From NCBI RefSeq assembly GCF_003473485.1, contig NC_053045.1, forward strand, positions 34,136,494 to 34,200,493: 64,000 nucleotides of DNA. The letters run 5' to 3'. This stretch comes from Medicago truncatula (taxonomy: Eukaryota; Streptophyta; Magnoliopsida; Fabales; Fabaceae). Numbering within the stretch: the stretch's first letter is position 1; each line of letters opens with the position of its first letter. This document shows positions 19,868 to 29,797 of the stretch, piece after piece. Position numbers and translations under genes: made by a program. A model generated the notes under the pieces. That model did not search any database. It was not told where the DNA came from and saw nothing but the letters and a program-made list of their open reading frames with translations.

Positions 19868-22290
19868 TGTAACACTCCGTTTTCTCAACGTAAAAATTTC
19901 ACATATAAATCAGAGTATTTCAACATAAACGGAATGTCACACTTCTTTTCATAAAATCATAAACAGAATAAGATAACTATTTATCCTTCAAATTCAACAA
20001 CATAGCATTTATTACTTCGCAGCGGAAATTATTTCAACGTTTAAAACGACCTTGGCACGAAGGCCTCAATATAAAATCTCTTAAAGTTATTCCAACAACA
20101 TGTTCATGAAAGTTCATAAAAATAATACGTAAGGAACAAAAAACAACAACAAAATTCTTATCCCGTTACGTATCAGAGCACCTAAGACACACATGAGAGA
20201 AACCACTCACGATCGCAACTATTCTCGATCACTTGCAAGTTACTCATACAAAGAGCAACATTTCCAAGCAGAATGGGTGAGATTTCACAAACAATAATAT
20301 TAAGCATATAATTCAACAATTAAATTTAACAACATAAACATTGTTAATTAATAATAATAATTCTTCATATAGTGCTTCATTAATAGTCCAATCCACTTCT
20401 AATCATCATTAACTCAAAACAAATATAAACAACAACATAATCATTAATATTCCATGGTTTATCTTTATCAACAACTTCAACAATTCATCAACGACAACGT
20501 CAACCTGACAACACAACTACGTGAGAGTACACCACCTCTTATAATACGACAACGTAAGAATACATCACCTCTTAAAGAATAACAACGTAAGAGTACATCA
20601 CCTCTTATAAACGACAAATAAGAGTAACCACCTCTTAAAGAATAACAACGTAAGAGTACACCACCTCTTATAAACGACAAGTAAGAGTACACCACCTCTT
20701 AAAGAATAACAACGTAAGAGTACACCACCTCTTATAAACGACAAGTAAGAGTACACCACCTCTTAAAGAATAACAACGTAAGAGTACACCACCTCTTATA
20801 GAACAACATAAGAGTACACCACCTCTTATAAACAACAACGTAAGAGTACACCACCTCTCACAAAACACCTGAACATAAACAGTTACCAACAACAGCTTCA
20901 ACTCCGACTTCAACAACTTAGACAACATTAACAACTTAAGATTCCAATACTTTGGAAAGACAACTTACAACTTTACAACTTAAACCAACATCTGCAACTT
21001 GATCAATATGCAACCCAGCAACAGAAACAGTACAAGCAATTCACAACATAACAATATTAATGAAGAGCATCAACAACTTAAGCATCATACATTTACATTC
21101 ATATAATAATTCATCAACCATGAACAACATCATATAACATCATAAACAACAAACATATTCAATTTATCTTCTAATTAAATTCATTAATTAAGTAGCTGAT
21201 GCATACAGGATGAACCTTTCAACAAGTAAATTCCAGCAAACGAATAATGAAATGTTCACAAACTTAAATCAAACAAACAAGTGGATCACTTCTATAATTT
21301 TAAGAGAACACCTAAATTTTACAAGCAGAGAACACCTGAAAAATTGAGAGAAAAATTGAGAGAGGTATTAACGTGGTGTTGCACTTCTCAATCAATGAAT
21401 CGAGAAAAGCACCAAAATAATAAGAAAAATACTTCTTTGATCCATATATAACTTTGTAAATAGGCATATAAAATTAAAGCCAGAAGACAAATGTACAGAT
21501 GAATGAAAACCGAATAAAATGACCCTATTAATGGATCCACGGATGAACCAAATAAAACAAAAATTCAAGATTATGTACAAGTTGTTACGATGAGTATTAA
21601 CCAACAGAGTTATCGATTTCATACGTACAATTGCAGCAAAATTATAAATAAGACGAATTCGAGTTCATAAAAACAATGAATTTAGAGACAAAATCACAGC
21701 AGCAAATTACAGTACGGATTTAACATAAATTTATTAACCTAATTCATCGGATTATCTAAGGTCTGTACACAGTTTCAACATCAATTCAACAGTTTTCTCT
21801 ATCATCCAATCATCAATTCTTCACTTTTAACCCTAATTCTCAAATCCTAAAAACTCAACCTACAACCATGTTAAATTCAATTTCAAAATCACATACTCAA
21901 GATTATTGAAGGTTAGTCCCACCCTTACCTTAGATTAGATGATCGGAAGGTTCTACAGGTTCTCTTCTCTGGTTCTCCTCTTCTCTTGGTTTTCTCCCCT
22001 TTTCTCCAAACACATGTTTCACTTAAAAACTTTTCTAAACCTAGTTTCCTCCTTATATCTCTCCTCAATCCACTTTATCTTATTTCCTCTATTTCCACTC
22101 AACTCTTCTAAATTCCAAAACAGCCACACATCTCAATATTTATTTTATTTTCAAATCTTATTCTAGTAAATCATAAAATAAGTCTTTAAATAAAATATCA
22201 ACTCATCACATAATCATATAAAATCGCATAAATCATCAAAGTGGACTCTAAACTCTATAAAATAATTAAATAATTAAAGAGGGCGTTACA
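19868..22290 (-). mobile_element. Solo LTR, 2.42 kb, minus orientation
   Basis: Starts TGTAACACTCC and ends AGGGCGTTACA, so the ends are TGTAAC...GTTACA. It is flanked by AAATG on the left (19863-19867) and GAATG on the right (22291-22295), a near-perfect 5-bp target duplication. Its reverse complement begins TGTAACGCCCTCTTTAATTA, identical to the LTR that starts at 62325, and the two also share GGTAAGGGTGGGACTAAC and GTGTACAGACCTTAGATAAT in order. No internal retrotransposon domain is present, so it is a solo LTR left by LTR-LTR recombination. A tandem array lies at 20510-20865. Superfamily not proven; probably Ty3/gypsy. Confidence 0.75.
20510..20865 (+). repeat. Tandem repeat array inside the solo LTR
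   Basis: The unit GTAAGAGTACACCACCTCTT, followed alternately by ATAAACGACAA or AAAGAATAACAAC, recurs about eleven times. The basic period is about 30-34 bp and the higher-order period about 60-65 bp. Reading frames here (for example 20477-20695 minus) translate the repeat and are not genes. Confidence 0.8.
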
Positions 22291-22319
22291 GAATGTACTA
22301 TGTCCAAGGGTATATCATT

Positions 22320-22975
22320 ATAGTAGCCCGCAAATACATCAGGCAGGAGTGGTTTCTAAGTTGATCTGGTATAAGGATGTCCTGTTGAAGGTTTCCGTTT
22401 TTGCTTGGCGCCTCCTTCAGAACAGGTTGTCTACCAAATATAATTTAGGCAGGTAGACATGTGCCTTAAGAGCACAAGTTAACATGACCTATTTTCAAAT
22501 TGTAATATTTTTGGCTTTCTATGGTACCTAGTTCGTGATTGGGTGGGGCCTCGACAATTGATCCAAATTCTATAGTGGATCATTTTCATCATTATGCTTA
22601 TTTGTCAGGTGGTTTGAAATAGCGACAATCTTTTATGCGCTTATTGTGTCTTACTATGGTTAGGGTGATTTGGCAAGAAAGAAATGATATAATCTTTAAT
22701 AATGAGGCAAAATTCATGTTTCACTTGTTGGATAAGGTCAAATATTTATCGATGCGGGGATTGAAGAAAAATGTCGTAAATGTTTCTATTGAGTTATTTG
22801 GGTGGCAACAACATCCTTTAGATTGCTTGGACGTTGGTTAGATGTTTTTACTTTGTTTGTTCTTATTGGTGAAATGTTGTATTTAAACTTTGTTGCTTTT
22901 TCTTAGCACACCTTATGCTTAGAGGAGTATCTTTTGTCGTATAATATAAGTTCAATTTTGGCTTGATAAAAAAAA
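22320..22975 (+). pseudogene. LINE C-terminal fragment with 3' UTR
   Basis: 22345-22440 reads VSKLIWYKDVLLKVSVFAWR and LLQNRLSTK, the zf-RVT motif of plant LINEs (W-x-x-x-x-P/L-x-K-V-x-x-F-x-W-R). 22635-22841 gives VIWQERNDIIFNN and ends GWQQHPLDCLDVG, the usual LINE C-terminus. The 3' UTR ends in TTTTGGCTTGATAAAAAAAA. The 3' part resembles 25255-25497. Confidence 0.6.
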
Positions 22976-23007
22976 TAAAAGATTAGATATTTTAGATTAG
23001 AATAAAT

Positions 23008-23150
23008 TGTCCGATTGATGCACCTTTGAAACACCACATGCATTATATTTCGAAGTATTATATGTTTCTTGCCTTTTCCAACGACAGTATAAAGTTCGCT
23101 CAACCTGAACCTAATGAGTGAAGATGTTCATTCACATAATTAGAGAACAT
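23008..23150 (+). promoter_or_regulatory. Conserved distal upstream block, DIR1-like copy 3
   Basis: GATTGATGCACCTTTGAAAC, CACCACATGCATTATATT, TTTCTTGCCTTTTCCAACGA and TAATTAGAGAACATAGATGG follow the same order as in copies 1, 2 and 4. Confidence 0.5.
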
Positions 23151-23237
23151 AGATGGCCAATGATATTTACAATTGGCCATTAAACACCACTAAATTAAAT
23201 TTTATTGACTATTGCGACAATGTTCAATTTTACATCC

Positions 23238-23246
23238 TATATATAG
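23238..23246 (+). promoter_or_regulatory. TATA box of DIR1-like copy 3
   Basis: TATATATAG within a proximal block (GACAATGTTCAATTTTACAT) shared with copy 1; 73-81 bp before the ATG. Confidence 0.45.
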
Positions 23247-23318
23247 TGGCCATTCTGACGACAATAGTGTAGTGGAAATTAATCGTGAAAATTTAATCAA
23301 AGATATATATATATAGAG

Positions 23319-23615
23319 ATGGAAGCATGCAACAAAGTTATGATTGTGGGGATGTTGTTTGCCATTGCTAATGCCATGTTTGCTAATGGTGAATTGACGG
23401 TATGTAATTTAACAAGAAAAGAACGGATGGCATGTGAGTCGTATATTGTTCATCACGATCCATCCCCTACTTGCTGTTATGCTATTACCAAAGCTGATTT
23501 TCAATGCTTCTGTGAGTACAAGAAGAATGGGTGGATTGTTTTCTATGGTATTCTTCCTAGAATAACCTTGGAAATCCCAGTTAAGTGTAAGCTTGGGGAC
23601 TCCTTACATTGTTAG
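23319..23615 (+). CDS. DIR1-like lipid-transfer protein, divergent copy 3
   Basis: Encodes 98 residues: a signal peptide (about 1-24, with an extra Cys at position 4) and all eight cysteines (TVC, MAC, TCC, FQCFC, VKC, LHC). It is six residues shorter than the sisters because the loop between the second cysteine and the CC pair has 12 residues, not 18-19. The conserved YGIDP motif is YGILP, losing the Asp. The SYK/RYK lysine after CxC is kept (EYK). The frame is intact, with the family 3' UTR motif (GGGCTACTAAATCAATAATG) after the stop. It may be a neofunctionalised or relaxing copy. A LINE remnant lies directly upstream and another LINE plus a mini-MULE downstream. Confidence 0.78.
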   Translation: MEACNKVMIVGMLFAIANAMFANGELTVCNLTRKERMACESYIVHHDPSPTCCYAITKADFQCFCEYKKNGWIVFYGILPRITLEIPVKCKLGDSLHC

Positions 23616-24864
23616 TCATGTGTAGTAGTGGAAAGAATGCATATGCAAGGGCTACTAAATCAATAATGATGTAATCCATGATTTTGATTGTGTTCCCTGT
23701 TTTTGTTTTTGGTAATAAGATGTAGTCCTTAGTAAGTTAATATGTTATGTTAGTACAAGAGTTTAAATTCCGGACCTTCTCATATTCCTTCAGACGTTTG
23801 TGAAGTTATTGGATGTTTGTGATCGTGAATGCAATTTTATTGAGTCTAGACGTATTTTGTCAATGGACATCGTTGTGGGTCAAATATAAGATTGCACACT
23901 TGTAGTAGGAGTTGCTTACGATCCTTTGCGGAGTAGGTTATATTCCATAATCATTTGCTTAGGATATTAAGTTTGAGTTGTGTTGCTATCATATAGTTGC
24001 ACGTGAAGTTTACTTGGAGTTGCATTACTCTCGTAGAGTTTGCATTTTAGACTCATTGTGCATCATCACTTTTTATATGCAGAATGTTTATCTTGATGTC
24101 ATTTACATTACCATGTATGCTTGAATGTTTTGTTCTATATGTATGTTGTTTTTAGATTGTGACCCTCTACATCTACATGTGGATCTTTGGGCTATGCCCT
24201 TAGATGACTTTGAGCACGATGTTGCTGACTGTCACACTGGTGACGGTGACAACCATAGATTGGCTTGATAGAGGTATGTGTCACGTATAACGGTTTGACT
24301 CAGCCACAAACGCCATGACGTATACAAGCAGGGTGGTTCTCACTAGTCTGATAGTTGGAGAAGTGTTGCATGTGTCGAAAAGAATTGAGGAGGTTCCTTA
24401 CGTGATTCCCACTGAGGTTGTGATCGAGGAGTTGAGGGGAAGAGGCTAGGGGAGCCGAGGAGTTTGCTAATGATGTGGTTGGAGGAGTGGGTTTTCCCTC
24501 AGTCGTTGGGGAAGTTCCACAATCTAGTTGTTTTGAGCGGGGAGGTCCTTCCGTTCCTGTGTCAATTGTTAAGGAGACTAGAGAGTATGTTGTCGGTAGT
24601 GGAGAGCTTGGTAGAGTCAATGGCCCTAAGGTGCCATGGTTGATATCACCTTCTAAAGTGGACGTTGTTCCCATTATGGAAAGGACACCGAGTGTAGTGG
24701 CGTCAGTGGGACAAACTTTAATGTCTCTAGCTACTTCAATGTGGATGCTCCAGTGTGGATCCTATCTTCTATGATGGACTTAATGTTCGTTAGTTACGGC
24801 GGCGTTTGTGGACTATCCTTTTGGTGAGTGCCGTAGCACCCGTGTTACTATTTAAGTTTTTTTT
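23616..24864. other. Copy 3 3' flank and unclassified, possibly LINE-derived sequence
   Basis: After the 3' UTR (to about 23750) the sequence becomes less AT-rich (24200-24830) and holds opposed open frames (24300-24674 minus and 24475-24774 plus) with no motif I recognise. Because LINE 3' sequence resumes at 25255, just after the mini-MULE, this may be the body of the same decayed LINE. That is inference. Confidence 0.35.
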
Positions 24865-25254
24865 AGGTCAAATGCATCTAAAGGTCCTTTAAGTTTTTCG
24901 TTTTTTCCAAAGTCGTCCTTTAAGTTTCAAAAGTCCCAAACAAGTCCTTTTAGTTTTTGAATCGTTTCAAACAAGTCCTTTTAGAGGATGATGGTGATGA
25001 TTTAAATGATAGCAACAAATAGCATTATCCACTATTTATCATGCCTAAAAAGATGACTAATTTTAAGTGGGTGTTAGGAGCCAGATTTGGTACCAAAGAT
25101 GAGTTCAAGGAAGCAATTACCAACTATGCTATCTACAATAGGACTTGTTTGAAACGATTCAAAAACTACAAGGACTTGTTTGTGACTTTTGAAACTTAAA
25201 GGACAACTTTGGAAAAAATGAAAAACTCAAAGGACCTTTAGATGCATTTGACCT
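24865..25254. mobile_element. 390-bp mini-MULE carrying a mudrA-domain piece
   Basis: The left end AGGTCAAATGCATCTAAAGG and the right end CTTTAGATGCATTTGACCT are inverted copies. Homology runs inward about 100 bp on each side (left TCCTTTAAGTTT...AACAAGTCC, right GGACTTGTTT...AAACTTAAAGGA). The interior encodes, on the plus strand, W-V-L-G-A-R-F-G-T-K-D-E-F-K-E-A-I and then NYAIYNR, matching the N-terminal DNA-binding (DBD_Tnp_Mut) domain of plant MuDR proteins. The element appears to have inserted into a LINE. No clean 9-bp target duplication was seen. Confidence 0.7.
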
Positions 25255-25497
25255 TTCTCTTCGTTGGTTGAAAGCCAAAAATGTGTGTTTTCCTTTTGGT
25301 TATCATTTATGGTGGCAGCATCCCCTTGTTTGTTTAGGGATAGGCTGAGGTTTTATTATCATTTTTAAATCTTTGTTTCGGACAAGATGTTTCTTTTGTT
25401 GTAACTTTGTTTTGCCTCTGTAAGCACTCCTTGTGCTAGGGAGCAAGACTATTTTGTCGTTAATATTATCTCATTTTGGCTTGTTCAAAAAAAATAT
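25255..25497 (+). pseudogene. LINE 3' end
   Basis: Reads SLRWLKAKNVCFPFGYHLWW and QHPLVCLGIG, then a stop, then a 3' UTR ending TCATTTTGGCTTGTTCAAAA. This is the same ending as the LINE at 22975, so a second 3' end of the same LINE family. Confidence 0.6.
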
Positions 25498-25629
25498 TAC
25501 CGAACATTGGACTCGTGGTGTAATGTTACAAAAAATACATTTGTGATGCTAAAAACTCGAGATGTTACATTAAACGAATGCATATTCAAGGGCTCCGTAT
25601 ATGTATGTTTGTGGTTGGGTCTTGGTCGA

Positions 25630-25630
<1 letters not shown>

Positions 25631-25662
<32 letters not shown>

Positions 25663-25679
25663 GGGAGGGAGGGAGGGAG
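25631..25679 (+). repeat. GT/GA/GGGA microsatellite
   Basis: (GT)n passes into (GA)n and then (GGGA)n. The opposed frames at 25497-25755 are translations of this simple repeat. Confidence 0.9.
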
Positions 25680-25981
25680 AATATCAGGCAGGGTTCTTGA
25701 CAAAGAGGCTCGACCGAATAGACACACAACAATTTGGTTCTCGTCTCCAATATAAAACGTATTTTTAAATCAGTTCGACGATTTAAAAAGTTTTAATTTT
25801 CTACATCGTTTGAATTTGAATATATAACTAAAATGTCTTTTATAACTTATTTATAAAATCTAAATTGCAGTAGTAGTGTGTAATTGTGCCAACTCATATT
25901 CAACCAAAAGCTACAACTAGTAGCTTGGCACTTACCAAACGTTCAACTGTTATTATCAAACTGTAAAAATAATTGCATTGT

Positions 25982-26125
25982 AGGATTGATGTGTGACTTT
26001 GAGATATCACTTATTTTGGTACATAGTAAAGTACAGTTTGTCTTTTCCTATCCATATGAACATTATGCAGTTTGCCCCACAGGAATCTAACCACGTTAAT
26101 GCACATAATTAGAGAACATATATAC
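25982..26125 (+). promoter_or_regulatory. Conserved distal upstream block, DIR1-like copy 4
   Basis: GATTGATGTGTGACTTTGAG, GTCTTTTCCTATCC, GCCCCACAGGAATCTAACCA and CATAATTAGAGAACATATAT match the sister blocks. Downstream, CAACTAAAACCTCCAATG (26170) matches CAACTGAAACCTCCACCA upstream of copy 2 (17535). Confidence 0.5.
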
Positions 26126-26343
26126 TTAACTTATTATCCTTTTACTATATTCATATATATATAATTTGAACAACTAAAACCTCCAATGTTACTACTAAAC
26201 CCAATTCCTTGAAAGTACCAAATGATCACCCGTGATACAATGGCACATAGTATTGCCAATTGGCCAGCGAGGCCATGGTCACGGGAACATTATGTACAAT
26301 ATAGTAATAATATCCTGCAAATTGCAATTCAACATTTTCACAC

Positions 26344-26356
26344 TATATATATATAG
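26344..26356 (+). promoter_or_regulatory. TATA box of DIR1-like copy 4
   Basis: TATATATATATAG, 72-84 bp before the ATG, in a proximal region alignable to copy 3 (ATTCAACATTTTCACACTAT and GACAGTGTAGTTCTGATTTT). A second TATATATATAA lies at 26405. Confidence 0.45.
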
Positions 26357-26427
26357 TTCTCATTCTCATGGATATGACAGTGTAGTTCTGATTTTCATTC
26401 ACCCTATATATATAAATTTGAGCAGAG

Positions 26428-26742
26428 ATGGAGGCATACAACAAGGTTATGATTGTGGGCATATTGTTGATCATTGCCAATACCATGTTGTTGGTTAATG
26501 GTCAGTCGTTATGTCACATGACAAAACAAGGACTGAAGGCATGCGCGCCGTATGTTAGTGGTGACAATTCAGTTAATGGTCAAAAGCCATCTGATGTTTG
26601 CTGCTCGGCTATTGCCAAAGCCGATCTTCAATGCCTATGTCGTTATAAGGATTCAGGATTGCTTTCTTTCTATGGTATTGATCCTAACCAAGCCATGGAA
26701 CTTCCTGTTAACTGTAAGCTTATGGACAACTTCCATTGCTAG
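26428..26742 (+). CDS. DIR1-like non-specific lipid-transfer protein, copy 4
   Basis: Encodes 104 residues, closest to copy 1: identical MIVGILLIIANTMLL in the signal peptide, QSLC, KACAPYVSG, PSDVCC, AKADLQCLCRYKDSGLLSFY, GIDPNQAM and LPVNCKL. All eight lipid-transfer cysteines are present, with DIR1-type spacing. The predicted product is secreted; family members bind lipids in the apoplast and DIR1 itself carries a systemic-resistance signal. Copies 1 and 4 flank copies 2 and 3, which suggests either a recent exchange between the outer copies or a layered duplication history. The 3' UTR (GGGCTACTAAACTAATAATG) is shared with the sisters. Confidence 0.85.
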   Translation: MEAYNKVMIVGILLIIANTMLLVNGQSLCHMTKQGLKACAPYVSGDNSVNGQKPSDVCCSAIAKADLQCLCRYKDSGLLSFYGIDPNQAMELPVNCKLMDNFHC

Positions 26743-28619
26743 TCATGTGTATCGGGACGAATGCATATGCAAGGGCTACTAAACTAATAATGTAATCCAT
26801 GGTTTCGCTCTTGTTTTTTCGTTTATGTATTTTATTTTTGTAAGCAAATGTTAATTGTTAGTATGTTGTGTTACTAGCTGAACTTTGAACCCTGGATCTC
26901 TTCGTTCTTAGTCTCAGTTCAACCACTTAAGCTACGTCTTGAAGACGTTGTTTATGTTTTTTTATTTATTCCGTTGTGTTTGTTGCTAATGCTAATTTAT
27001 GTCATGTTTCACTCTTTCTTGCACTAAAAGTTTTCCCAGTATGGATGATGGATCAAACCGTGAGTTGAATTAGCCTACTGTTTCGACCTAGTATGATACT
27101 ATTAGATGAACTCGAGTATTATTACACGTTTTTTGCATTCACGTATTCAAAACTATATTGGTGGCCGTTGGATCAAGGTTGGACAAAGAAGAATTCAAAC
27201 AAGTCTTTTTTTAAAGAAAAGAATTGCTTGAAATATACACGTCCAATCTCTATCTAACGGCCACATATGCGGTTAACTACATGAATGGAGAAAACCTACA
27301 ACTGCAAAGGAATATGAATTTCCAATATTTGCTTGGAAGTCATTTTTCTCAACCCACACATATTAATAAATTAATCGACTTGCATAGCAAAACCAGAGGA
27401 GGTGGTACTAAGAAAACAACTCTCAAACTCGTACACCATACTTCTTTGTCTTGTTGCATGTCTTATTGCATTGAGGTAATTTTTTACATCCAATCATGTT
27501 AAGTCAAAATTAGATATATGCCATGCATGTGTGCTCATAAGTTAAAATATTGACTTCTATCTTAATCCACATTCATGAATTAGATCAATAGCACATGCTT
27601 GGACGTCAGTTATCTTTGCATGTAAGCATGTGTGTTGACAAACTTGTAAGGCGAGACAAGGGCGGATCCACCATATGGTATGGCGTGGCTATAGCCACAT
27701 TAGAACTTTTTAAAAAAATTAGGAATTTCTTATTTAGCGACCGTAATTCCAGTTTCTAAAGCATAAAAATCGGTCGCTAAAAGGTTTAGATGCGAACAAA
27801 AACATTAAAAATCGACTTTAGATGCGAACAAAAACATCTTTCTTGTTTGTATTTCTGATCCCTTCCTGGGAACAAACAAACATACATGATGATATAGTAC
27901 CTTTTTGTTTTTGTTATTCTTATTCACATAACACGGTTTTACTCTAAATCCAACATGAGCACCATATGCGAACCAATATTGATAAGCAGCACCTATATAT
28001 TGTCAAATTATATATGAATCATTGGGTTTCAATCACCGTTTGAAGGTGTCATATATGACCAAACTCTCCAAATGAAAGATCCTTACAAGTGCATAGAAGA
28101 ATTAAATTGGGTTAGAAAAAACAGTGGAAGCAAACTATTAATCAAGTGGTTTCTATAGCAGATTTGATACCTAATTGAACCATAAAATGTTTATTTTCAT
28201 GCACTATGTGTTCAATTGGAGTTGTCATATATGTTTATTTTTTGATACCTCTCACTAGCCCCAACCCAACCTTACACTGACTTGAGAGTTTGAGTGTTTA
28301 CTGATTCACCACTCCTTCCGAGACATCTAGCCACCACGTTCGACCACTTTCTGCCATGTTTGAGATACACCTCGGATCAAGAATGGTATATTGTTTTTTT
28401 TTTATTAGTATTTTCAATATATACTACTCAGTATAATGAATTGATAATTACATACAAAAACCAACTTAGAATAATTCTCAATTTATTATTCAAATTTTGA
28501 TCAATATATTGCATTATGTTGTGAAAATATATTTCAATCAGTGTTATTTTGATATTCTATAATTCAATATTTCAATCAATATAACTTGGAATTCTACTAT
28601 GATACACAATATATTCTCC
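26743..28619. other. Intergenic; small repeat remnants only
   Basis: After the copy 4 3' UTR, the minus strand at 26880-26945 reads GACGTAGCTTAAGTGGTTGA and later GATCCAGGGTTCAAAG, a decayed tRNA-like SINE motif. 27658-27830 has GGGCGGATCCACCATATGGT, then TTAGCGACCG and CGGTCGCTAA in inverted order, probably DNA-transposon debris. The frame at 27224-27502 has no recognisable domain. Confidence 0.4.
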
Positions 28620-28648
28620 ACTCATGATGCTGCTGCTATTCTGCAATT

Positions 28649-29194
28649 ATGCGTAAATTTGTTGATACTCGCATTTGGCAACACTCTGTGGAAGGATTGT
28701 ATACTGTCAAGACCGCATACCACAACTATATGTCTCTTGCTGCCAAAACTCAGCCAGCAGCTGATCATGGAAACTGGAATATGATTTGGAAGCAACATAT
28801 TACACATAAAGTCCGCTCCTTCCTATGGCGGCTAGCCCACACCTGTCTCGGTAAAGGTACGATTCTCATTCAAAAGGGGGTCCCTTGTCCAGATGCTTGT
28901 GTAACTTGTGATATTATGGGTGAAACTCATATCCACACTTTCTTTATCTGTCCCAAAGCTTCGAGTTGTTGGGAATTAGTGCAGCTAGACAAGATCATCA
29001 CTGATTTGATATATAATATTAATGATTTTACCACGCTTCTGTTTGATTTCTACGACAGGTTATCTGTTCAACAACAATCTTTGGCCTCCATGATTCTTTG
29101 GGGCATTTGGAAGGGCCATAACTCTAAACTTTGGAAAGGATTGGACACACCTCTTTCAATCATTTGTTTAAAGAGAAAAAGATTCACTCAATGA
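28649..29194 (+). pseudogene. LINE zf-RVT domain region
   Basis: Motifs DTRIWQHSVEGLYTVKTAYH, then WNMIWKQHITHKVRSFLWRL, GVPCPDACVTC, ETHIHTFFICP and LWGIWKGHNSKLW are the zf-RVT and linker of plant LINE proteins, including the C-x-x-C...H-x-F-x-x-C zinc-binding pattern. It ends at a stop and a frame change before the RNase H domain. Confidence 0.65.
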
Positions 29195-29204
29195 GTGGCG
29201 ATGT

Positions 29205-29768
29205 ATGCAAAGAGCAAGACAACCGGGTCAGGGTACATATCTCGAAGCCAAGTGGTTGAAACTGCTGCCTCCGGCTGTGAAGTGCAACGTCAATTGCGCA
29301 CTATTTAACAATAACACCATTACAGGGTATGACTTATGCGTCCGTGATTCCTCATGTCAATTAGTGTTAGGAATGTCCGACTATGCTTCCTTATCCTCTT
29401 TTCCACCTGAAGCCGAGGGATTGGGGTTGTTAGAAGCAATAAAGCTTGCTATTGAACGTGGTTTTCCATCTGTTATATTTGAGTTAGACTGCAAGCTTGT
29501 TGTTGATACGGTAAATTCTTCACAAGTTCCCCAGAATGAAGTTGGAGATATTATTAGTAGGTGTCATGATTTGTTGTCATCTCATAGTAATTTCACTGTC
29601 AGTTATGTTCAGAAGCAAGCAAATAAGATTGCGCACTCTATAACTAATACATCATTATCTCACCCTAGCCCCAATATTTTCTATCATGTACCTTCTTATT
29701 TGTACCCTCTAATTATTAGTATCTTACCTTCTTATTTGTACCCTTTAATTATTAATGATATGGCTTAG
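29205..29768 (+). pseudogene. LINE RNase H-like (RVT_3) domain
   Basis: Reads AEGLGLLEAIKLAIERGF, then VIFELDCKLVVDTVNSS and VSYVQKQANKIAHS, the order of conserved motifs in the RVT_3 RNase H domain. The preceding part of the protein is in another phase. The C-terminal tail contains the duplicated PSYLYPLII. Confidence 0.65.
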
Positions 29769-29797
29769 TTTTGTCTTTACACAAAAAAAAAAAAAAA

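Larger units (their letters stand above)
28620..29797 (+). mobile_element. 5'-truncated L1-like LINE, plus strand
   Basis: Two plus-strand frames in different phases cover the C-terminal half of a LINE protein (28649-29194 zf-RVT region, 29205-29768 RNase H). An A-run at 29780-29796 is the poly(A) tail. No reverse-transcriptase core is present. I did not find a target-site duplication. Near 29695-29758 a short direct repeat (CTTCTTATTTGTACCCT) occurs twice. Confidence 0.7.

Noticed and set aside
20510-20865. CRISPR-like array
   Set aside because: The spacers are themselves repeated (two alternating types), so this is an ordinary tandem repeat.
20477-20934. Two minus-strand reading frames with repeated GGVLLRCYS-type units, as a repeat protein
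   Set aside because: They are translations of the tandem array inside the solo LTR and have no promoter, start context or conserved domain.
22635-22841. Stand-alone 68-codon gene
   Set aside because: The sequence is the C-terminus of a LINE protein followed by the LINE 3' UTR and A-run.
24300-24774. Overlapping open frames of 124 and 99 codons on opposite strands
   Set aside because: No recognisable motif, and both lie in a less AT-rich stretch where chance open frames are longer; possibly LINE-derived.
25497-25755. Opposed small reading frames over 25.5-25.75 kb
   Set aside because: Both are made largely by the GA/GGGA microsatellite (Arg-Glu and Ser-Leu runs).
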